Shown: positions 20,374 to 25,497 of the stretch, one piece after another
How the letters are laid out: every line of letters begins with the position of its first letter
Numbering within the stretch: position 1 is the stretch's first letter
From: a virus
Length of the DNA: 25,497 bases
Virus record (IMG/VR): IMGVR_UViG_3300042261_001024
Span: 1 to 25,497 of that record
Strand: one strand, 5' to 3'
Position numbers and translations under genes: made by a program
The notes under the pieces: model-generated
What the model saw: only the letters and a program-made list of their open reading frames with translations
What the model was told of the DNA's origin: nothing
Databases searched by the model: none

Positions 20374-21117
20374 ATGGCAGGGCTGATTTCAGCTGGCTCT
20401 ATTGTCGACCCAAGGGAAGATGTTTTCGCTACCAGTGGCGCCCATCTTGATGTACGCGTTATTCCAAGGTTTGGCGCACAGCAAGGAAAACGAATTAACC
20501 CTGAAACAGCACGAACACTCCTTCAAAACGTACTGATCGGCACAGGTAAAACACCTCTTGTTCAACAGGTAGGCAAAGACTGGCGTTGGAACTTTCCAAT
20601 TACAAGTAAATTTGGCCCTAGGAATACAAGAATTCCCGGCGCCTCTACTTACCACGAAGGTATTGATGTTGCTGGCGGCATGATTGCCCCCGGCACCCCA
20701 GTTGCCTACAAGGGCTACGGTTCTTATCAACCCGATCGTGGCTTTGGGACTATTCGCACAACTGATCCACAGGGAAACCCTTACGACATTCAACTACTTC
20801 ATACGAAACCTGGTGCAAAAGCTGAAGTAGGCTCTACTATTGCACCAAATGCACCACAGCTGCCACAAGATCCCCGACAACAGCAGCAACAATTAGACAC
20901 TAGAACATCGGATATTCTTGAAGCGTTTTTATACGGCACGGAATATCAAAAAGGACAAAAACAAGAACCAACTTTAAAAGATCAACTTGTAGCCGGAGTA
21001 TTATCTCAGGTTTTAAAACCGCAATCAACTTTTATTTCTCGTTACATCCAAGAAGAGCCATACATCCAAGGACAAGCGGCCTCTACCTATGACTATTTGT
21101 ACGGTCAGTTTCTTTGA
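20374..21117 (+). CDS. M23-like metallopeptidase with permuted motif order (247 aa)
   Basis: The core at residues 76-150 carries the M23/LytM signs: SKFGPR, the zinc motif YHEGIDVAG (His94 and Asp98), GTPVAYKG, and a LLHT His143 in the catalytic position. The usual C-terminal HLHFE-type motif is not after this. Instead a similar sequence, SGAHLDVRVIPRFG with INPETARTLL, lies before it (residues 21-53), so the domain reads as a circular permutation with HLD in place of HLH. M23 enzymes cut cell-wall peptide bridges; a virion-borne one would help penetration. The C-terminal 100 residues are Gln-rich, then helical, with no domain known. The start follows a terminator, without a clear Shine-Dalgarno. 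Confidence 0.65.
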   Translation: MAGLISAGSIVDPREDVFATSGAHLDVRVIPRFGAQQGKRINPETARTLLQNVLIGTGKTPLVQQVGKDWRWNFPITSKFGPRNTRIPGASTYHEGIDVAGGMIAPGTPVAYKGYGSYQPDRGFGTIRTTDPQGNPYDIQLLHTKPGAKAEVGSTIAPNAPQLPQDPRQQQQQLDTRTSDILEAFLYGTEYQKGQKQEPTLKDQLVAGVLSQVLKPQSTFISRYIQEEPYIQGQAASTYDYLYGQFL

Positions 21118-21128
21118 TTACTTCAATT

Positions 21129-21134
21129 TATAAT
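21129..21134 (+). promoter_or_regulatory. -10-like TATAAT before the original adaptor gene start
   Basis: A perfect TATAAT lies in the 39-bp gap between the M23-like gene and the truncated gene copy at 21157. No good -35 is visible at 16-18 bp. If active, it originally served the gene now interrupted by the HNH insertion. Confidence 0.35.
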
Positions 21135-21156
21135 GAATTGATAACAGGCAGTAGCT

Positions 21157-21252
21157 GTGCAGCTCTCTGATTTCGATAAGAGCCGGGTCCGGTATCATCT
21201 GGGCTACTTTACCGTTTCGGTTCCAGCGGGTGACTATGCCCGCCCTTCATAA
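21157..21252 (+). pseudogene. orphan 5' fragment of the 21770 gene
   Basis: From GTG 21157 the frame encodes VQLSDFDKSRVRYHLGYF and on to GDY (27 residues identical to the start of the intact 21770 gene), then diverges (ARPS) and stops at 21250. This is the left-over 5' end of the gene in its original place, directly downstream of the M23-like gene. At codon level 16 of the 27 shared codons differ from the intact copy, all silently. A 31-residue peptide could still be made, but a function is unlikely. The end overlaps the 3' end of the opposing HNH gene. Confidence 0.8.
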
Positions 21253-21728
21253 TTCAAAAATAAATTAATATCTACACACTTTTCTCCTCCCTTTAATTTA
21301 ATTAACGCAGCATATTTTTCTGGAGCTCTTGTTTTTATGTTGTGGCAAGTTCCGCATAAAATTTGACATTTTTTAATTTCATTTATAATTCTTTTTTTGT
21401 TTGTTTTTATTTCTCCTCCTACGTTAAAGCTTTTGCTATGCAAATGATCAATATCTAATCCTTCGGCCTCTTTGTTATATCCACAAACCGAGCACCCATA
21501 AAACACTTTTAAAGCATTAACCCATTCCCTCAATTCTTTTGCTTTTTCTTTTTGGTATTTTTTGCTTTGTTCTCTATTCTTTGCAAAAGCCTCCGGGCTC
21601 ATCCACAAGGGTTGACGTGTTCCATTTGGTTTTATTCTGCCCCACTGGCGAAAAATATAGCCATCTTCACGCACATCTCCAAATTTAAAAGGTTCACCTG
21701 TTTTAGGATTTAACTCACACGGTTTCAT
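21234..21728 (-). CDS. HNH homing endonuclease (164 aa)
   Basis: From the ATG at 21728 the protein has an N-terminal G/F-rich region (KFGDVREDGYIFRQWGRIK) and PLWMSPEAF, as in many phage and virus HNH endonucleases. A Lys/Glu helix follows, then the HNH domain: Cys79-x2-Cys82, DIDHL with His95, and Cys125-x2-Cys128-His129-Asn130 as the zinc and catalytic end. An upstream TTG at 21764 would add 12 residues. It is the only minus-strand gene in the right 23 kb and splits a duplicated gene start, so it is a free-standing homing endonuclease that nicks or cuts an allele lacking it. Codons are AT-rich. Confidence 0.88.
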   Translation of the reverse strand: MKPCELNPKTGEPFKFGDVREDGYIFRQWGRIKPNGTRQPLWMSPEAFAKNREQSKKYQKEKAKELREWVNALKVFYGCSVCGYNKEAEGLDIDHLHSKSFNVGGEIKTNKKRIINEIKKCQILCGTCHNIKTRAPEKYAALIKLKGGEKCVDINLFLNYEGRA

Positions 21729-21769
21729 GAAGATTGCTGTCGTAGAATTGTTTAATCGAGGCAAGGCTT
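21237..21769. mobile_element. homing endonuclease insertion with recoded target 5' end
   Basis: Homology between the truncated start (21157-21236) and the intact start (21770-21849) ends exactly where the endonuclease gene ends (GGTGACTA at 21229-21236). The extra DNA is therefore the HNH gene plus a new, silently altered copy of the target 5' end. The insertion has kept the target gene functional by supplying a replacement start. The exact right boundary cannot be set because the donor tract may continue into the intact gene. Confidence 0.75.
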
Positions 21770-22231
21770 GTGCAATTATCTGATTTTGATAAAAGCAGAG
21801 TGCGTTATCACCTAGGTTACTTTACTGTATCCGTTCCCGCTGGTGACTACAGCCGACTTGAAGAAGCGATGAATACGGTTCCAGATTCTTATTTTTACGA
21901 CAAACTTATTATTCAATTAGGTCGCTGTGACACAGCCGAAAAGAAAACGGAGGTGGCGACTTCGCCTTCGACTCGGTTGGAAAGCATTGCTGGTGACGTT
22001 GACCGTACAATTCGGTCAAGCAATGCCAGGGAAGCGCTTAAGGTCTGGGACGAGATCTATCTTTACGAGACCAATCGATTAGCCAATATTCTTTACGTCC
22101 CCAACTACAAAGATCCATTCCAGGCGCGTTACCGTTATGAACGCTCAGGTGCTGAATTTATTCAAGCTTTACCTGGTCCTGCTGACACTGCAGTGGGCTC
22201 TCGTATTTATTTGCGTGAGGTTTGTCGATAA
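21770..22231 (+). CDS. putative head-tail adaptor/connector protein (153 aa)
   Basis: This intact 153-residue protein starts from GTG (VQLSDFDKSRVRYHLGYF). It is acidic and mixed alpha/beta with a central helix (SIAGDVDRTIRSSNAREALKVWDEIY) and C-terminal YRYERSGAEFIQAL. Size, position downstream of the capsid genes and upstream of tail-like proteins, and conservation of its first 27 residues under heavy codon change suggest an essential connector or neck protein, but no family is recognised. Its 5' end is the version delivered with the HNH insertion. The stop overlaps the next ATG (TAATG). Confidence 0.65.
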   Translation: MQLSDFDKSRVRYHLGYFTVSVPAGDYSRLEEAMNTVPDSYFYDKLIIQLGRCDTAEKKTEVATSPSTRLESIAGDVDRTIRSSNAREALKVWDEIYLYETNRLANILYVPNYKDPFQARYRYERSGAEFIQALPGPADTAVGSRIYLREVCR

Positions 22232-22869
22232 TGTGGAATTTAGTGGGCCGAGTTGGTAGTTTATTTACGGGCGCTGGTCGGTTACCTAGATCCTTTAGGC
22301 CCGGCCCAACATCTGGCGCGGGTAAAGTCTTTCAAGCACTCGGTGGAATCGAAAGCGCTTCCCTGGGTTTAGGCGCCATGTTGTACGGTTCTGACCTGTT
22401 ACAACAGCAGATGGAGCGTATGGGCCTTATTCCAACAATAAAAAAACCAAGCGCGGGGGGTTCTTCTCCACCCAGAAAAACCCCTCCGGCCCCCGACTTG
22501 AATACGAGTTTATATGGTGGGCCGCAAGCCGGACAACTGACACCCCCTGTACCTCCTTTAATTGGAGCGGGGGTCATGTCTAACGGGGCCGGTGTTCCCG
22601 CACAACGTGAAAATGTTCTTAACCGCTCACTGTCTCAGGAAGTACTTAACGCTGCTCAGCAGTACGCTGCTCCTACAAGTGTCCCTCTTTCTGCCTTCTA
22701 TGAGGGCCAGCAGCAATTGGGTAGGAGCATGATGCAGAAAGGAAACCTGGTGAGCGAACTCCAAGCCTTAGGTGCGGGGACGGGCATGACACCCGAAAAC
22801 TTCCAGCAGTGGGTGAAAGCCAACCCGGGCCTTGCTTACCGCGAGATGTTGCGTCTAAAACAAATGTGA
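22231..22869 (+). CDS. hypothetical Gly/Pro-rich protein (212 aa)
   Basis: I take the ATG at 22231 that overlaps the previous stop (TAATG); a TTG three codons earlier is also open. The product has a basic Gly-rich N-terminus (GRVGSLFTGAGRLPRSFRPG), a short hydrophobic Gly/Leu segment near residues 38-55 (ALGGIESASLGLGAMLYG), a Pro-rich linker (about 78-115) and a Gln/Ala-rich helical C-terminus. Composition is like the other glycine-rich virion-type proteins of the window. No domain is recognised. Confidence 0.65.
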   Translation: MWNLVGRVGSLFTGAGRLPRSFRPGPTSGAGKVFQALGGIESASLGLGAMLYGSDLLQQQMERMGLIPTIKKPSAGGSSPPRKTPPAPDLNTSLYGGPQAGQLTPPVPPLIGAGVMSNGAGVPAQRENVLNRSLSQEVLNAAQQYAAPTSVPLSAFYEGQQQLGRSMMQKGNLVSELQALGAGTGMTPENFQQWVKANPGLAYREMLRLKQM

Positions 22870-22871
22870 CC

Positions 22872-23555
22872 ATGGCACCCAAAACTGTTCAACAACTTTT
22901 TAACCTTAAGCCAGAAGAGCTTAATGCTCTGACCGTTTTATCGGGTCTTGAAGGTTTTCGCGGGGGACAAAATGCCCCTGACGTTGCAGCTGTTGCGGCC
23001 AATGCTTTATCCCGCCGTCTTCAAGGTGGCTGGGGTGGCGTTGACATTCGCAATATTGCAAAAGCTCCTGGACAATATGTTGCTCTTGATAATTACAGCA
23101 TGCAGCAAATTGCTGATCCTGCATTCGGAGCAAAGGTTCTAGGCGGCCCAGAGGAGTTCAACCGTCTTCGCAATATTGTTAATAACCCACAGTTCGTTGG
23201 AGAACAGTTTCGTAAATCAAGGGGTGCACAGTCATTTAGAGGTACTGCTGCATATGATGCACGCAAACCAGGCGATTACATGCCCGTACCGGGCCAAAGT
23301 AATTTTTACTTCAATCCCCTGGAACAGCAAACGTATCAAAAAGGTTTACGCCTTTTTGATCAACCAGCAGTTGCGACAAGTCCGCCTCTTGCGCCACCGC
23401 CTTCGGTTTCGTCAGTACTAGCCCCGATCCTTGGAGGCAACCTTGGCCGATCTGAACAAAAGAAAAGTCTTTCTCAGCTTTTTGTTCAGGAAGCACTTAA
23501 TAGTGTGTTGCCTGCCCTTGGAACAATTCCGACCTTCTTTGGCACTCTTCGCTAA
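22872..23555 (+). CDS. SleB/CwlJ-like cell-wall hydrolase domain protein (227 aa)
   Basis: The ATG at 22872 is 2 nt after the previous stop, and I prefer it to an upstream open extension that overlaps the 22231 gene. Residues 20-147 follow the Hydrolase_2 (SleB) pattern: LSGLEGFRGG with Glu27 as the likely catalytic acid, VAAVAANALSRRL (38-50), IAKAPGQYV (62-70) and SNFYF (143-147). Such enzymes cleave peptidoglycan glycan strands. The C-terminal Pro-rich and helical part (about 160-227) is not recognised and may anchor it in the virion. Together with the 20374 M23-like protein it suggests two wall-cleaving activities in the particle. Confidence 0.6.
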   Translation: MAPKTVQQLFNLKPEELNALTVLSGLEGFRGGQNAPDVAAVAANALSRRLQGGWGGVDIRNIAKAPGQYVALDNYSMQQIADPAFGAKVLGGPEEFNRLRNIVNNPQFVGEQFRKSRGAQSFRGTAAYDARKPGDYMPVPGQSNFYFNPLEQQTYQKGLRLFDQPAVATSPPLAPPPSVSSVLAPILGGNLGRSEQKKSLSQLFVQEALNSVLPALGTIPTFFGTLR

Positions 23556-23818
23556 TGGCTAGGTTTTCTGATTACTTAGATACTGGTTATTTACCAGGTG
23601 AAGTGCGGCGCTCTTCCTACGGGGAGGCGTCACCTTTTTCTGCGTTAACTTATGAATTATCCAAGAGGTTTAAATTTAAACCGCAAAGCGATATTGCCGG
23701 AAAATATATGAGTGAGTTCAGTGGTTTATATGCTAATCCCGAGTTTTTGGTTGACTCTTCAATGAAGTTACCAAATGATTTTCTTGGTTTCTTGCAGGCA
23801 TCTCAATCGGCAAGATAG
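23555..23818 (+). CDS. hypothetical protein (87 aa)
   Basis: This 87-residue protein starts MARFSDYLDTGYLPGEVRRS and is aromatic-rich and mildly basic. It has no membrane segment and no recognised domain. The ATG overlaps the preceding TAA (TAATG), so translation is coupled to the wall hydrolase. A TATAAT box follows directly after its stop, so it probably closes a transcription subunit. A structural or assembly role is only suggested by context. Confidence 0.65.
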   Translation: MARFSDYLDTGYLPGEVRRSSYGEASPFSALTYELSKRFKFKPQSDIAGKYMSEFSGLYANPEFLVDSSMKLPNDFLGFLQASQSAR

Positions 23819-23820
23819 CC

Positions 23821-23826
23821 TATAAT
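23821..23826 (+). promoter_or_regulatory. -10-like TATAAT upstream of 23850 gene
   Basis: A perfect TATAAT lies 24 bp before the GTG start of the 23850 gene in a 31-bp gap. No -35 match is visible at the usual spacing and there is no TGn extension, so activity is uncertain. A leader of under 20 nt would result, as at 9843. Confidence 0.4.
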
Positions 23827-23849
23827 AATTAAAAACGTCGAGTGTCGTA

Positions 23850-24629
23850 GTGGCTTCTACATCTACCAACAAGCAGCCTGTTCTCGTAGACCGTCCGTTG
23901 TTTGATTCCGTGCGAATCACTACGCAGACAGTCGGCAGCGCATCAAGCAATACTTTATTTGTTCAGGGTGGCCAGGCACCGTCCATCCTCGTGGACATGG
24001 ACGCTGAGTTGTCGGAAGATAATAACAATGGTGGTGTGGTTGATTCCATTACGATTGTTCGCAACGATAACTATCGGGATGCTGATTACACAATCAGCTC
24101 TGGCACTTCCGGTAACGTAATTTCTTTAACAAGCGGTCAGCTTGTTTTCATCGAACATACCGGTGTTTTGGGTACCGCTGCAATGAGCGGTTACGGCTAT
24201 TACACATACACCGGCAACAGCACATTGACCGGCGTCAATACTTCTTTAATTTTCTCGGGCGGTACAACCAGCGGCTTTAGCTATAACGGCGTTGCTTACG
24301 GTTATCAGCCAGCCGTCACCTTTGTGTTTTACCACACCCGTGGTACCACAACCCCAATTCCCGGTAGTGGTGATTACCGCGTGCTGTTCTCCAAGACGGT
24401 CCCTGCCAATAGCGGTCAAGTTGATTGCGCTGACTCAATGCCTCAGCTTGCCTATCCGATGCCACAGGCTGGCAACACCACTGGTTTAGGTAACACAGCA
24501 CCCCTGCGGAACAAGGGCATTTACCTGGAGCGCGGCGATCGCATTTATGTGGGTGTGTTCCCAGACGGCCCCAATGTTTCCGGTTACACCGCAGGCGCTC
24601 ACGTTTACGCACAAGGCGGTTTCTTCTGA
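23850..24629 (+). CDS. beta-rich virion structural protein (259 aa)
   Basis: From GTG at 23850, the 259 residues are rich in Gly, Thr, Ser, Val and Tyr with alternating strand-like segments (for example VISLTSGQLVFIEHTG, GYGYYTYTGNSTL). The protein contains one Cys (VDCADSM) and ends in a Gly/Phe patch. The composition is typical of tail or decoration proteins made of beta-sandwiches. It resembles the 19059 protein in size and character. It is followed 3 nt later by another structural gene. No named family is recognised. Some C-ending codons suggest good expression. Confidence 0.65.
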   Translation: MASTSTNKQPVLVDRPLFDSVRITTQTVGSASSNTLFVQGGQAPSILVDMDAELSEDNNNGGVVDSITIVRNDNYRDADYTISSGTSGNVISLTSGQLVFIEHTGVLGTAAMSGYGYYTYTGNSTLTGVNTSLIFSGGTTSGFSYNGVAYGYQPAVTFVFYHTRGTTTPIPGSGDYRVLFSKTVPANSGQVDCADSMPQLAYPMPQAGNTTGLGNTAPLRNKGIYLERGDRIYVGVFPDGPNVSGYTAGAHVYAQGGFF

Positions 24630-24632
24630 TTC

Positions 24633-25497
24633 ATGGCGAAACAGAGTGGAAGCTCTTTTGGTAATTTTCAAAAAACACAACAGTTTGATCCTCGGCCAGT
24701 AAAGCCGATTACCACAGAGTTTTCCAAGGGATCCGTTCCAGATTCTTTATATGCGGTAAATCGTGAATCGGCATGGTCACGCTGGCGGCGTGGCTACGAA
24801 ATTGCAACTGCTTGTTTTTACGATAATTCTTACGACTATCCGTTTACTTACGCGGTTCCCGTTCCAAGCGGGACACCTTCAACTACTGGAAACCCACCAA
24901 CAATTCCTGGTGTCTTTAAAGGTTTTCCAACAACCAATAAAGAATTCGGCATGCACTGGGCAGGTGTTCGCACTGCAGGCAGCCTAAGGTTTGACAATGT
25001 TAACGATAGTTCTGGAGTAACCGCCTCCATCGCTTCTGTCACAGAAGATTCTGAATATTGGTATGTACAGCTTTCAGGTAGCTGGAGCCCCTCCACCCCA
25101 TTACCTCCGCCGCTTTACGTTGCAATCCCAGGTGTACCAGGGGGATTAAAGGCAATTAACGGTGAAATTTTAGAAGACAGAATTATTACTCAAGGCGGCG
25201 TTCCAATTACACGCGACACCATTGATCCGAACACTCAAAAACGTTATGGGTACGTCCAAGCAGTCCTGGTGGATACCAATCCATTTACTGGTGTTTTAAA
25301 GCTACGTAAAGCAGGATCCGTGGAAGCAACGCCAGACCGTGCGTTGGTTACGCCTGCAACCAGACCTCCGAACGTCGGGCGTTTCTTTATGACAGGAACG
25401 CGTTACTGCTGTTCTTGTCAAGACTTTACGCGTAGAGACTACGCGTTTATGACATCTTTAAATACCGTTTCAGAATCATTGCGTGACAAGTTTCCTC
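24633..25497 (+). CDS. virion structural protein, truncated by window edge
   Basis: An ATG 3 nt after the preceding stop opens a frame that stays open to the window end, giving at least 288 residues. The N-terminus is polar (MAKQSGSSFGNFQKTQQF). The middle is beta-rich with Pro/Thr linkers (PSGTPSTTGNPPTIPG) and has WYVQLSGSW. Near the end, TRYCCSCQDFTRRDY is a Cys-Cys-x-Cys cluster followed by Asp-Phe, which could bind a metal or iron-sulfur centre or form disulfides. Context suggests a tail or baseplate protein. The C-terminal part is needed for classification. Confidence 0.7.
   Translation, partial: MAKQSGSSFGNFQKTQQFDPRPVKPITTEFSKGSVPDSLYAVNRESAWSRWRRGYEIATACFYDNSYDYPFTYAVPVPSGTPSTTGNPPTIPGVFKGFPTTNKEFGMHWAGVRTAGSLRFDNVNDSSGVTASIASVTEDSEYWYVQLSGSWSPSTPLPPPLYVAIPGVPGGLKAINGEILEDRIITQGGVPITRDTIDPNTQKRYGYVQAVLVDTNPFTGVLKLRKAGSVEATPDRALVTPATRPPNVGRFFMTGTRYCCSCQDFTRRDYAFMTSLNTVSESLRDKFP

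Overview
This window is part of a double-stranded DNA tailed phage (Caudoviricetes) genome or prophage. The supporting evidence is a large terminase with Walker and nuclease motifs (11599-13125), a portal-like protein (14436-16772), a scaffold-position protein (16183-17133) and a probable HK97-fold major capsid protein (17860-19026), all tightly packed on the + strand with 0-60 bp gaps and many ATGA/TAATG overlaps. Shine-Dalgarno sites are strong before only a few genes (16183, 17860) and absent before many. GTG and TTG starts are common. An aquatic, perhaps cyanobacterial, host is possible, but that is a weak inference.

Layout. (1) 1-1516, minus strand: a run of very small unrelated genes separated by four copies of a ~70-75 bp structured repeat that usually begins at the stop codon of the upstream gene. 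(2) 1517-2282: a ~400 bp non-coding block with dyads and direct repeats, a minus-strand terminator, one small minus-strand gene, and a divergent spacer where transcription switches to the + strand. (3) 2283-9833: nine + strand genes for large, low-complexity, glycine/alanine-rich or coiled-coil proteins, several with hydrophobic glycine-zipper stretches. They are candidate internal or ejected virion proteins. (4) 9875-10520: three tandem small genes sharing an N-terminal MTSSVPTGQ tag. The first two encode proteins differing at one of 59 residues but differ synonymously at about 32 codons. (5) 10390-14412: putative small terminase, terminase, a membrane/coiled-coil protein, an AbrB-like protein and small basic or Pro-rich proteins. 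(6) 14436-19856: portal, scaffold-like protein (starting 590 bp inside the portal frame), a glycine-zipper protein, capsid, and a putative head decoration protein. (7) 19895-25497: an HhH protein, a terminator, an M23-like peptidase with apparently permuted motif order, a homing-endonuclease insertion, adaptor- or tail-like proteins, a SleB-like wall hydrolase, and beta-rich virion proteins running off the right edge.

The most unusual parts are the HNH insertion at 21237-21769, where the 5' end of the target gene occurs twice with identical protein but 16 of 27 codons synonymously different; the synonymously diverged tandem pair at 9875/10067; and the intergenic repeat with compensatory stem changes on the left arm. 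Functionally, the right-hand 20 kb looks like a virion morphogenesis block (packaging, head, connector, wall penetration, ejection). The left arm looks like a separately transcribed accessory or early block. Similarity searches were not possible, so most hypothetical calls rest on composition, motifs and gene order.
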